From NCBI RefSeq assembly GCF_001866665.1, contig NZ_MLYO01000060.1:17977-81976 (forward strand): DNA of 64,000 nt, written 5' to 3'. Below are positions 8,898 through 16,781 of this stretch, piece by piece. The number at the start of each line of letters is the position of its first letter. Positions within the stretch are counted from its first letter, which is position 1. The translations under genes were made by a program, and so were the position numbers. This DNA is from Streptomyces monashensis. Lineage in GTDB: Bacteria; Actinomycetota; Actinomycetes; Streptomycetales; Streptomycetaceae. The notes under the pieces were generated by a model. The model was given only the letters and a program-made list of their open reading frames with translations. It ran no database searches and was not told where the DNA came from.

Positions 8898-9008
8898 ACC
8901 CGACGCCGCGCGGCTCCTCCCCCGCCCCCTGCCCACTTCTTCCCGCCTGCACCCCTCCGTCCACCCGCTCACGTCTTTCCGCCCTCTCACGCAGAACAGG
9001 ACGACCCG

Positions 9009-10229
9009 ATGCCCCTGAGCCCCGAAGCGCCCCGCGCCGCCGGCGAGGTGCTCCCCTACCCGTTCGAGCAGCCGCCCGGCCTCGCGCAGTGCCCGATGTA
9101 CGCCCATCTGCGCGAGACGGACCCGGTCGCCGAGGTCCGGATGCCGAGCGGCGACCACGCCTATCTCGTGACCCGCTACGAGGACGTGCGCACCGTGCTG
9201 TCCGACGCCCGGTTCAGCCGGGCCGCGACCCTGGAGCCGGGGGCGCCCCGGCTGGCGGCGGCGCCGCAGAACTTCAAGAGCCTGCTCAACATGGACCCGC
9301 CCGAGCACACCCGGGTGCGCAAACTGGTCTCCCGCGAGTTCACCGCCCGGCGGGTGAACGCGCTGCGGCCGCGGATCCAGGAACACACCGACGCGCTGCT
9401 GGACGCGATGGCCGCCGCCGGGCCCCCGGTGGACCTGGTGCCGACGTTCGCGTTCCAGGTGCCGGTGACGGTCATCTGTGAGCTGCTCGGAGTGCCGTTC
9501 GCGGACCGTGAGGACTTCGCGGCCTGGTCGCGGGTGTTCCTGGCCACCACCTCCGTGACCAAGGAGGAGATGCTGGGCGCGCAGCTGGCCCTGCGCGACT
9601 ACCTCGCCTCGCTGGTGGCCGCCAAGCGCGAGCGGCCGGGCGACGACCTGCTGTCCGCGCTGGTGTCCATCCACGACGAGGACGACGACCGGCTGCGTGA
9701 GGAGGAGCTGATCTTCCTCGGCATCAGCCTGCTGGTCGCCGGGCACGAGACCACCGTCAACCAGATCGCCAACAGCGTGGTCGCCCTGCTCACCCACCCC
9801 GAGCAGCTCGAACGGCTGCGCAAGGATCCGGACCTGGTCGCAGGCGCGGTCGAGGAACTGCTGCGGCTGCACCCGCCGGGCAACGAGGCGCTGCTGCGCA
9901 TCACGCTGGAGGACGTGGAGCTGGGCGGCGTGACGATTCCGAAGGGCAGTGCGGTGCTGCCGAGCCTCAGCTCGGCGAACCGGGACCGGCGTCAGTTCGA
10001 CGACCCCGACGTGATCGACTTCGACCGGCCGGTCAACGCGCACTTCGCCTTCAGCCACGGCACCCACTACTGCCTCGGCTCGGGGCTGGCCCGCGCCGAG
10101 CTGCAGATCGCCGTCGCCTCCCTGATCCGGCGCTTCCCGACCCTGCGCCTCGCGGTGCCGGAGGAGGAACTGCGCCGGCCCGAGGGGATGCTGGTGCACG
10201 GGATCGCCTCCCTTCCGGTGGCCTGGTGA
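9009..10229 (+). CDS. Cytochrome P450
   Basis: 406 residues, the usual length for a soluble bacterial P450. Visible are the I-helix oxygen-activation motif AGHETT (244-249), the K-helix ExxR as EELLR (Glu283-Arg286), and the heme loop FSHGTHYCLG with ligand Cys355. It catalyses oxygenation using ferredoxin-supplied electrons; no ferredoxin gene is nearby. AGGACGA precedes the ATG. It follows the flavin monooxygenase and ends before a strong terminator. The substrate is not predictable from the sequence; late oxidation of the cluster product is the likely role. Confidence 0.95.
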   Translation: MPLSPEAPRAAGEVLPYPFEQPPGLAQCPMYAHLRETDPVAEVRMPSGDHAYLVTRYEDVRTVLSDARFSRAATLEPGAPRLAAAPQNFKSLLNMDPPEHTRVRKLVSREFTARRVNALRPRIQEHTDALLDAMAAAGPPVDLVPTFAFQVPVTVICELLGVPFADREDFAAWSRVFLATTSVTKEEMLGAQLALRDYLASLVAAKRERPGDDLLSALVSIHDEDDDRLREEELIFLGISLLVAGHETTVNQIANSVVALLTHPEQLERLRKDPDLVAGAVEELLRLHPPGNEALLRITLEDVELGGVTIPKGSAVLPSLSSANRDRRQFDDPDVIDFDRPVNAHFAFSHGTHYCLGSGLARAELQIAVASLIRRFPTLRLAVPEEELRRPEGMLVHGIASLPVAW

Positions 10230-10270
10230 ACGGATTTGCGCGACAGCTGAGTTGATACGCACGACCGACC

Positions 10271-10299
10271 GGGCCCCGGCGCACCGCGCGCCGGGGCCC
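10271..10299 (+). terminator. Terminator hairpin after the P450
   Basis: A perfect 12-bp stem (GGGCCCCGGCGC and its complement) with a 5-base loop, 41 bases past the P450 stop. It closes the flavin monooxygenase-P450 unit. The rest of the 321-bp gap (10300-10550) is GC-rich with no gene or other element that I can support. Confidence 0.8.
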
Positions 10300-10550
10300 C
10301 CTCGCCTCCGACACCCCTCCGCACCCCTCCGGCACCAGCCCCACACCGGCCGGCCCGGATCCGGCACCCTGACCGGCCCGGAGGCGAGGCCGTGCGGGGG
10401 CGGGCCGTGTCTCCCGACCGGTACGCCGTCCCGCCGACGCCCGCCCTGCCGCGCCGCTCGCGCTCCGCGGCCGAACCGCGACCCACACCGGGTCGACGCC
10501 CCGCGGGCGCCCCGGCCGACGCACCACCGAGCCCCGGCCGGGTGGTGCTG

Positions 10551-11147
10551 TCAACGGGTCTGTGCCGTCACCCGCTGCTTCAACGCCTCGTTCATCGCCT
10601 GGAACTGAGGCAGTGTGCCGTGCTCGAGGCCCTTCTCGACGAACGGGACGAGGGTGCCGGTGAAGCTCTCGCTCTGGGTGAGCCGCACCGTGCCGGGACC
10701 GGTGCGCTCGATGACGAAGCGGTGTTCGGCGTCGACGAGCCAGCCGGGGCCGACCCTGCCGAGCCAGCGCAGCTCGCGGCCGGGCCGGGCGACGAGGACC
10801 TCGGGGGTGAAGGTGGAGGCCTTGCCGTCCTGTTCCATACGGTTGCGCATCGTCGCCCCGGGCCGCAGCCGGCCGTCGGTGGAGGTGATCTCGGCGCGGG
10901 TGACGAACGGGTTCCACTGCGGATAGGCGCCGAAATCGGTGAGCACCGCCCAGACCCGCTCCGGCGCGGCGTTGATCTCCACGGAGGCGGTGAGCAGCAC
11001 GGGGTGGGTGTGGGTCCACCAGGTGTAGCAGCCGAGCGAGGCCACGAGGCCGGACAGCGACAGCAGTAACAGCCGGCGGCGCCGACGCGGCGGCCGGGCC
11101 GTGGGGCCCGGTGCCGACCGCGGGCTCGCGGTCCAGGCGACAGACAT
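10551..11147 (-). CDS. Membrane-anchored SRPBCC (START-like) protein with a TTA codon
   Basis: 198 residues: an Arg-rich N-terminus, one hydrophobic segment (about 26-48) and an SRPBCC fold (from about 53, with SVEINAAPERVWAVLTDF and YPQWNPFV). Such domains bind hydrophobic ligands; the anchor suggests action at the membrane. Codon 27 is TTA (plus-strand TAA at 11067-11069), decoded in Streptomyces by the bldA tRNA, so translation may be tied to development. The ATG follows the TetR stop by two bases, so the two genes are cotranscribed. TetR-SRPBCC pairs often form self-regulated stress or efflux units. The ligand is unknown. Confidence 0.85.
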   Translation of the reverse strand: MSVAWTASPRSAPGPTARPPRRRRRLLLLSLSGLVASLGCYTWWTHTHPVLLTASVEINAAPERVWAVLTDFGAYPQWNPFVTRAEITSTDGRLRPGATMRNRMEQDGKASTFTPEVLVARPGRELRWLGRVGPGWLVDAEHRFVIERTGPGTVRLTQSESFTGTLVPFVEKGLEHGTLPQFQAMNEALKQRVTAQTR

Positions 11148-11149
11148 GG

Positions 11150-11785
11150 TCAGGTCCTCTCCGGGTTGGGGGTGGCGGTGCCGGCCCCGGCCAGCACCTG
11201 GTCGACCAGCTCGGCGACGTAGGCCGGGCCGATCGGCTCGCCGGTGACCAGGAGCCGGTAGTACAGCGCTCCGGCAAGCTGGTCGAAGAGCACCGCGGAC
11301 GAGCTGTCGGCGCGCAGCTCGCCGCGTTCGCGGGCGCGGTCGAGCAGCGCCAGCGGCAGGGTGTTACGCCGGGCGAACAACGCCCGGACGGCCTCTCCGA
11401 CGTCGGGATGGCGGGCGGCGGCCGCGACGAGTTCCGCGACGACGCCGGCCGAGGGGTCGTCACCGGCGGTGCGGCCGACCCGGCGCATCCGGTTCAGGCC
11501 GCCGGCGACGGCCGTCAGGTAGACGACCAGGTCCCGTCTGACGTCACCGGTGTCGGCCACCGGCACCTCGTCCTGGATCTTGGCGACCAGGGCGACCAGC
11601 AGATGGTCCTTGGTGGGCCAGCGCCGGTAGAGCGTGGTCTTGGCCACCCCGGCGCGGACCGCGGCCTCGTCCATGGCGAAGCGGTCGTATCCGCGCTGCA
11701 GGAGCAGCTCGTGCGCCGCCTGGAGGATGCGCTCGTCGGCGTCCTCGCTGCGCGGTCGTCCGCGGCGTGCGGCGGGAGCTGTCAC
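11150..11785 (-). CDS. TetR-family transcriptional regulator
   Basis: 211 residues from a GTG start with AAAAGGAGAG upstream. The N-terminal helix-turn-helix is clear (AMDEAAVRAGVAKTTLYRRW, about 38-57); the C-terminal ligand-binding domain is divergent, as usual. It is a DNA-binding repressor released by a small molecule. It is followed after two bases by the SRPBCC gene, and its own promoter carries an inverted repeat that overlaps the putative -35 box, consistent with autoregulation. Whether it also controls the MMPL exporter gene upstream is unknown; that gene's own promoter lacks the same repeat. Confidence 0.92.
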   Translation of the reverse strand: MTAPAARRGRPRSEDADERILQAAHELLLQRGYDRFAMDEAAVRAGVAKTTLYRRWPTKDHLLVALVAKIQDEVPVADTGDVRRDLVVYLTAVAGGLNRMRRVGRTAGDDPSAGVVAELVAAAARHPDVGEAVRALFARRNTLPLALLDRARERGELRADSSSAVLFDQLAGALYYRLLVTGEPIGPAYVAELVDQVLAGAGTATPNPERT

Positions 11786-11847
11786 GGGAGGCCCCTCTCC
11801 TTTTCGCTACGTTCGTTTCGTTATTCAGCGTAGAAGCGCCCTCCTTA

Positions 11848-11871
11848 TTTACGCAACGGCCGTAGCGTAAA
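11848..11871 (-). promoter_or_regulatory. Likely TetR operator and promoter
   Basis: Perfect 7-bp arms TTTACGC and GCGTAAA are separated by 10 bases. On the minus strand a -35-like TTGCGT (complement of 11851-11856) and a -10-like TACGCT (complement of 11827-11832), 18 bases apart, lead to the TetR gene, so the operator covers the -35. A second, looser pair (CTACG...CGTAG) lies just downstream at about 11814-11832. Confidence 0.6.
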
Positions 11872-11958
11872 TGGCTGGTTCCTGACGCGAGAACCTACGG
11901 ACGCGGCACGTGCGCGGGAAAGGGATACGGCAGAGACATGACAGGGGCATGGCATGAG

Positions 11959-12000
11959 CGACGGCCCGGACCCCGCTGTCGCGCGGAGCCCGGGCCGTCG
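11959..12000 (-). terminator. Terminator hairpin after the MMPL gene
   Basis: Perfect 11-bp arms CGACGGCCCGG (11959-11969) and complement (11990-12000) lie 18 bases past the MMPL stop. It separates the exporter transcript from the TetR unit. Confidence 0.7.
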
Positions 12001-12017
12001 TCGCCGCGGCCGGCCGG

Positions 12018-14225
12018 TCAGGTCGGGCTGACCACGGCCCGCTGCTGCCGCTCGTCGCCGCCGGGTACCGTGCCCCCGGCGGCCGGGGCGGGCCCGGGGG
12101 GCTCCATCCGGTCCAGGCGCAGTCTCGTGTGCAGCCGGCGCAGCGGTCCGGGCGCCCACCAGTTGGCCGCGCCGAGCAGCGCCATGAGCGAGGGCACCAG
12201 CAGGGCCCGTACCAGCGTCGCGTCGATCAGGACGGCGAAGGCGGTGCCGAGGCCGAGCTCCTGCACGAACACCAGCCGGGACAGGGCCAGGGCACCCACG
12301 GCGAGGCAGAACAGGGCCGCCGCGGAGGTGACGATGGGGCCGGTGCGGGCCAGCCCCTCGGCCACCGCACGCCGGTCGTCGAGGCCCGCCTGACGGCCCT
12401 CCTTGATGCGGCCGAGCAGGAAGACGTTGTAGTCGGTGGACAGGCCGAAGGCGAGGGCGAAGACGAGCACCGGGGTGGTGGTCTCGATGCCGTTCTGGGT
12501 GGTGAAGCCCAGGTTGCCGTGCTGGAACACCCAGACCAGGAAGCCGAGCGCCGCCCCCGTGGACAGCGTGTTCATCAGCAGGGCCTTGAACGGCAGCACG
12601 ACCGAGCCGGAGAAGGCGAACAGCAGCAGCAGGGTGACCACGGCGAGCACGGCCGCGGCCAGCGGCACCTTCGCACCGATGGAGTGCCGCTGGGCGAGGA
12701 AGTCCGCGGTCGTCCCGGTGTAGCGGGCAGGCACGGGAGCGTTGATGTCCTGCACCGCGGCGGCGGCGCTCTTGGCCCGGGCCCCGAGCGGGGCACCGTG
12801 CAGCACGGCGTCGACCTCCCAGTGCCGGCCGTCGAGCCGGAACGGCGCGCCGACCGACTCGACGCCGCGTACCTGCCCGATCCGCCCCGCGTAGGCGGCC
12901 AGGTCAGGACCGTCGGCCGGGGTGTCGAGCACGATCTGGAGCGGGTCGGCGGGCGGCTTGGCGAAGTCGCGGTCGAGGGCACGGGACACCTTGCCTGCGC
13001 TGGTGCCGGCCGGAAGGGTGGAGGCGTCGGCGCCGGTGAACTTCAGGCCCACGACCGGCGCGGCGACCACCAGCAGGACCGCGGTCGCGGCCACCGCGAC
13101 CACCACCGGGCGGCGCATCACGCCGGACGCGATCCGGTGCCAGCGGTCGCCCGCCGCGTCCCGGGCCGTGGTGTCGCGCTGCCAGCGGCGCGGAGCCAGG
13201 GCGTTGACCCGGCGGCCCAGCACGGCCAGCAGCGCGGGCAGTCCGAGCAGGGCGAACAGGGCCGCCGAGACGACCGTGATGACGCCCGCGAGGCCCATCG
13301 AGCGGACGTAGGGCTGCGGGAAGACGGTGATCGAGGCGAGCGCGGCGGCCACGGTCATGGAACTGAAGAAGACCGTGCGGCCGGCGCTCGCCACCGTCCG
13401 CCGCACCGCCTCGGCGCCGGGGCCGTGGGCCGCCAGCTCCTCGCGGTAGCGGGAGACGATGAGCAGGCCGAAGTCGACCGCGAGGCCGAGTCCGAGGGCG
13501 AAGGCGAGATTGAGGGCGCCGGTGGACACGTTCATGAACATCGTGGCCAGCCGCAGTCCGGCCAGGGCGAGCAGCAGGGTGACGAGGGCGCCGGCCACCG
13601 GCACCAGCGCCGCCACCACGCCCCGGAACACCAGGAAGAGCAGGACGAGGATGAACGGCAGCGCCAGGCTCTCGGCCTTCGCGAGGTCTTCGTTGGACAC
13701 CCGGGCGACCTGCACATGGCCCGGGGTGGCGCCGCCGAGCCAGGTCCGGCCGCGCAGCTCGGGGCTGGCGGCGATGGCCTTCTGGAGGGCCTTCTCCGCG
13801 TCGACGGTCGCCTGCTCCCTCATCGGGACGACCGAGCCGAGCACGACCGTGCTGCGGGAGTCCGTGGAGACGAGCGCCGGGTTCGCCGCCGAGGCGTAGT
13901 CGACGACCTGTTTGACCTCGGGGCGGGCGCGCAGCAGACCGACGGCGGCGGCGACCGGGGCCGGGAGCGGGGCCCTGGGGTCGATCGGGGCGTCGGTGCG
14001 GACCAGGATCGCGTAGCCCTGCTGGGCGTCGACACCCGTGGCCTGCTGGATGATCCGCCGGGCGACGACGTTCCGGCCCCCGGGATCGTCGTAGTCGGAC
14101 AGGCCGTTGGTGAGCTTGCTTTCCACGGTGCCGCCGAACAGGGCGGCCAGAACGGCGGCGAGGACAGCCAGTAACAGGCTGGCGCGCCGCCGCGCGTGCA
14201 GTACGGAGCCCAGGGCAGAGAACAT
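12018..14225 (-). CDS. MMPL/RND-family membrane transporter with a TTA codon
   Basis: 735 residues, the usual size for a single actinomycete MMPL transporter. It shows the two-fold RND layout: a first membrane helix, a large outer loop, a membrane bundle with the proton-relay motif GLAVDFG (Asp251), and the repeat of this with GLSTDYN (Asp598). MMPL proteins export lipids and lipidic natural products using the proton gradient, which fits a lipid-loading (FAAL) cluster. Codon 18 is TTA (plus-strand TAA at 14172-14174), making translation likely bldA-dependent. The GAAGGTGA site upstream supports the ATG. It is divergent from the amidohydrolase-like gene across an intergenic region with two inverted repeats. 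Confidence 0.93.
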   Translation of the reverse strand: MFSALGSVLHARRRASLLLAVLAAVLAALFGGTVESKLTNGLSDYDDPGGRNVVARRIIQQATGVDAQQGYAILVRTDAPIDPRAPLPAPVAAAVGLLRARPEVKQVVDYASAANPALVSTDSRSTVVLGSVVPMREQATVDAEKALQKAIAASPELRGRTWLGGATPGHVQVARVSNEDLAKAESLALPFILVLLFLVFRGVVAALVPVAGALVTLLLALAGLRLATMFMNVSTGALNLAFALGLGLAVDFGLLIVSRYREELAAHGPGAEAVRRTVASAGRTVFFSSMTVAAALASITVFPQPYVRSMGLAGVITVVSAALFALLGLPALLAVLGRRVNALAPRRWQRDTTARDAAGDRWHRIASGVMRRPVVVAVAATAVLLVVAAPVVGLKFTGADASTLPAGTSAGKVSRALDRDFAKPPADPLQIVLDTPADGPDLAAYAGRIGQVRGVESVGAPFRLDGRHWEVDAVLHGAPLGARAKSAAAAVQDINAPVPARYTGTTADFLAQRHSIGAKVPLAAAVLAVVTLLLLFAFSGSVVLPFKALLMNTLSTGAALGFLVWVFQHGNLGFTTQNGIETTTPVLVFALAFGLSTDYNVFLLGRIKEGRQAGLDDRRAVAEGLARTGPIVTSAAALFCLAVGALALSRLVFVQELGLGTAFAVLIDATLVRALLVPSLMALLGAANWWAPGPLRRLHTRLRLDRMEPPGPAPAAGGTVPGGDERQQRAVVSPT

Positions 14226-14268
14226 GGATGGTCACCTTCCGTCGGTTCGGCGAGTGTGGCGGCGAGCC

Positions 14269-14359
14269 CTTTAGTCCCGCTGAAGCGCGGCGCGTTACCC
14301 GCGTGCGGCCGGTCCGGCCGAGCCCATTGGTGGCATCCGGCGCTTTAGCCCTCCTGAAG
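14269..14359. promoter_or_regulatory. Two copies of inverted repeat CTTTAG-N5-CTGAAG
   Basis: Identical half-sites occur at 14269-14285 (CTTTAGTCCCGCTGAAG) and 14343-14359 (CTTTAGCCCTCCTGAAG), 74 bp apart, with partial symmetry extending 2-3 bases outward. They lie between the divergent MMPL and amidohydrolase-like genes and look like a dimer-binding operator. Related elements lie at 7492, 7555 and 30078. Confidence 0.55.
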
Positions 14360-14434
14360 GCGGGCGGCGCACAGTCGCTCGTGTCCGCGCCGGTCCGTGT
14401 GCGCGGCCGGTCATCGCTGTGACGGGAGATCCAG

Positions 14435-15553
14435 TTGATCGACAACATGTTCGTGATTGACGCCACCGTTCACCCGTACAACGTGGCGGACGGCAATCTG
14501 CGCAAGGACGGGGAGTTCCCGAACCTGCACGCCTTCGCGCTGCGCGAGATGCTCTGGGGGATGCACGAGAGGTTCGCGACCGAGGGCTCCGGCATCCCGC
14601 GCGAGGCATTCTGCACCGACTGGCCGCCGGAGCTGCTCGCCTGGACCCTGTTCACGGAGTCCGACGTCGACATGGCGGTCAACCACCGGCTGCGCATCGA
14701 CGCCGTGTTCGAGGACGGGCTGTGCAACGGCGAGAAGAACCGCGTACTGGCCGAGAAGTGGCCGCAGCGCATCGTGCCCTACGCCGGCATCAACCCCGCG
14801 CTCGGCGTCGAGGCCTGTCTGAAGGACCTGCGTGAGCAGGTGGCGCGGGTGCCGGGCACCATCGGCATCAAGATGTACCCCAACGCCGGTTCCCCGGACC
14901 TGAGCTGGCGCCTGGACGACCCGGAGTTCACCCCTCTGTTCGAGCTCGCCAAGGAACTCGGCATAAAGATCGTCGCGTTGCACAAGATCGTCCCCAACGG
15001 CCTCGTACCGCTCGGTCCGTTCGGCATCGACGACCTGGAGACCGTCGCCATCCGGCACATCGACCTGTCCTTCGAGATCGTGCACGCCGGACTGCCTCCG
15101 TTCGTGGAGGAGGTCGCCATGGCACTGATGCGGCTGCCCAACGTCTACGCCAACCTCGAGATCACCTCCGCGATCCTCGCCCACGGCATGGGCTACGTCG
15201 AGGAGGCCCTCGCCCAGCTGATCTCCCTCGGCGGCGCCGAGAAGATCATCTACGCCTCCGGGGCGCTGCACTTCCACCCGCAGCCGGTGCTGGAGAAGAT
15301 GGCCCGGCTTTCCTTCCCGGACCGGACCCTGGAGCGGTACGGCCTGGAGCAGATCACCCGCGAGCAGCGGGCCGCCTTCCTCGCCGGCAACTACGCCCGC
15401 ATCGCCGGTATCGACCTCGCGGCCGCCGCGCAGCGGGTACGAGACGACGAGTTCGCCCGCGCCCGCGCGCAGCACGGCGGGAACCGGCCGATGTGGTCGT
15501 ACTGGCGCGAGACCCAGCCGGAGCTGTGGGCGGCGGCCGGGGCCGCGTCGTGA
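14435..15553 (+). CDS. Amidohydrolase-2/ACMSD-like protein with altered metal site
   Basis: 372 residues. The TTG at 14435 is favoured by GGGAG six bases upstream; the next candidate is an ATG four codons in. The fold is that of the amidohydrolase-related TIM barrels (decarboxylases and hydrolases of the ACMSD group): VIDATVHP near 7-14, GIKMYPN (144-150), ALHK (181-184) and EIVHAGLP (215-221). The usual first metal motif HxH reads TVH (only His13 remains) and the usual GSDxP aspartate is replaced by YASGAL (273-278). Metal-dependent chemistry of the normal type is therefore uncertain. Its stop overlaps the start of the MIP18-like gene (GTGA), so the two are translationally coupled and probably work together. 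I cannot name the reaction. Confidence 0.8.
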   Translation: MIDNMFVIDATVHPYNVADGNLRKDGEFPNLHAFALREMLWGMHERFATEGSGIPREAFCTDWPPELLAWTLFTESDVDMAVNHRLRIDAVFEDGLCNGEKNRVLAEKWPQRIVPYAGINPALGVEACLKDLREQVARVPGTIGIKMYPNAGSPDLSWRLDDPEFTPLFELAKELGIKIVALHKIVPNGLVPLGPFGIDDLETVAIRHIDLSFEIVHAGLPPFVEEVAMALMRLPNVYANLEITSAILAHGMGYVEEALAQLISLGGAEKIIYASGALHFHPQPVLEKMARLSFPDRTLERYGLEQITREQRAAFLAGNYARIAGIDLAAAAQRVRDDEFARARAQHGGNRPMWSYWRETQPELWAAAGAAS

Positions 15554-15933
15554 GTGCCGGGATCTCACCCGTCGAGCGGGTGCGGGCGGCGCTGGAGGAG
15601 GTGTACGACCCCTGCAGCCAGTCCTGGCAGCGGCCGATGAGCCTGGTCGACCTGGGCCTGGTGCGGGACGTGACGGTCGGTGCCGACGGTCGCGCGACGG
15701 TTCGCGTCAGCCTGACCGCGCCGTTCTGCATGGCCGTACCGGTCATCATGCAGTCGGTGGAGCAGCGGGTCGCGGCGGTGCCGGGCATCGAGCAGGTACG
15801 GGTCGAGCTGGACGGCACCACCCTGTGGCACGAGGGCCTGATGACCGAAAGGGGCCGGGCTCTGCTGGCGGCGGCCCGCGCGGACGACCGCCGCACCCTT
15901 CCGCTCGCCGCGGTCACCTCGGGCCCCCGCTAG
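15550..15933 (+). CDS. MIP18/DUF59 (PaaD-like) family protein
   Basis: 127 residues from the GTG at 15550, overlapping the amidohydrolase-like stop. The family motif DP...SLVDLGLVRDV is at 20-41 and the conserved LTAPFC with Cys60 is present; an extra Cys22 follows the DP. Members (SufT, PaaD, MIP18) help mature iron-sulfur or other metal proteins. Strict coupling to the amidohydrolase-like gene suggests it serves that protein or a shared metal enzyme. It ends before a large inverted repeat shared with the convergent FMN reductase gene. The cofactor role is inferred from the family. Confidence 0.8.
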   Translation: MSAGISPVERVRAALEEVYDPCSQSWQRPMSLVDLGLVRDVTVGADGRATVRVSLTAPFCMAVPVIMQSVEQRVAAVPGIEQVRVELDGTTLWHEGLMTERGRALLAAARADDRRTLPLAAVTSGPR

Positions 15934-16039
15934 GGCCTGTCCGGCGGATCAGGACGCAGGAAACCGACCGCGCCTGACAAGCGCAGGCGGGCCTGCCGGG
16001 CACCCCGCGAGGGAGAGATGGGGACGGGATGCCCGGTCC

Positions 16040-16106
16040 GCGCGTATGCGAAGTCCCCCGGAGCGCCCGTACGGCGGCGCGGCTCCGGGGGACTTCGCAT
16101 ACGCGC
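16040..16106. terminator. Perfect 25-bp inverted repeat between convergent genes
   Basis: Arms 16040-16064 and 16082-16106 are perfect complements (25 bp, core GAAGTCCCCCGGAGC) around a 17-base loop. It lies between the MIP18-like gene (+) and the FMN reductase gene (-), so it can act as a bidirectional terminator. The arms are much longer than needed for termination. Just upstream, GCCTGTCCGGCGGATCAGG (15935-15953) is a second, imperfect dyad. Confidence 0.75.
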
Positions 16107-16134
16107 CGGCAGCCGGCCGGAGCTGCGGCACGCT

Positions 16135-16728
16135 TCAGAGGGCGGCGGCCACCGGCGGTTCCGTCGCCGCGCGCCGGCGCAGTGCGGCGAAGTCGAGGAC
16201 CTGGTCGGTGAGGATGTCGAGACGGCGGGTGGTGCGCGGGTCGGCGCAGACGTCGGGGGCCGGGAAGACGGTGGCGGCGGGGACGACGACGCCCATCGGG
16301 ACCGCCCAGCCGCGCAGCGCCTGCGCCGAGGCGCGCAGCGCGGTGAGGGCCGAGGCTCCGGCGACCTCGTTCCAGGCGACGGCCAGGCAGCCGACGGAGC
16401 GGCCGTCGAGGTAGCGACGGCGGTCGCGGGCCAGCCCCTCCGTGTGGTCGAGGGCGTTCTTCAGCAGGCCGGACATGCCTCCGTGGTAGGTCGGGCTGGC
16501 CAGCAGCACGCCGTCCGCGTCACGCAGCGCGGCCAGCAGCCGCAGCTGTGCCGCCGACGGCACGTGCGCCTCCGGGTCGTAGAGCGGCAGCACCAGGTCG
16601 GCGCCGGTGAGCAGGGTGACCTCGGCCCCCGCACCGGCGGCCCGGGAGGCGCAGTACCGCAGGGCCGCCGCGGAGACCGAGCCGGTGCGCAGCGAGCCGC
16701 CGAGGGCGGCGATGCGGATCGGACGCAT
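16135..16728 (-). CDS. NAD(P)H-dependent FMN reductase (flavodoxin fold)
   Basis: 197 residues from the ATG at 16728 with CGGAG six bases upstream; an upstream in-frame ATG at 16749 is less likely. The phosphate-binding loop GGSLRTGS and the flavin-contact motif SPTYHGGMSGLLKNALDH are typical of the SsuE/ArsH-like reductase group. It supplies reduced FMN or reduces quinones. It is the last gene of the long central operon, 53 bases after the flavoprotein gene. The two acyl-CoA-dehydrogenase-2-type enzymes in the same operon belong to a branch that includes FMNH2-dependent monooxygenases, so this reductase may feed them; this is inference. Confidence 0.87.
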   Translation of the reverse strand: MRPIRIAALGGSLRTGSVSAAALRYCASRAAGAGAEVTLLTGADLVLPLYDPEAHVPSAAQLRLLAALRDADGVLLASPTYHGGMSGLLKNALDHTEGLARDRRRYLDGRSVGCLAVAWNEVAGASALTALRASAQALRGWAVPMGVVVPAATVFPAPDVCADPRTTRRLDILTDQVLDFAALRRRAATEPPVAAAL

Positions 16729-16781
16729 GACAACTCCGTAATCTCTCATCTCTCGTCAACTCGCTTACGAGCCACGGGACT

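Noticed and set aside
7599..10367. A 922-residue minus-strand open frame opposite the monooxygenase and P450
   Set aside because: Antisense shadow; the plus-strand genes carry complete FAD and heme motifs.
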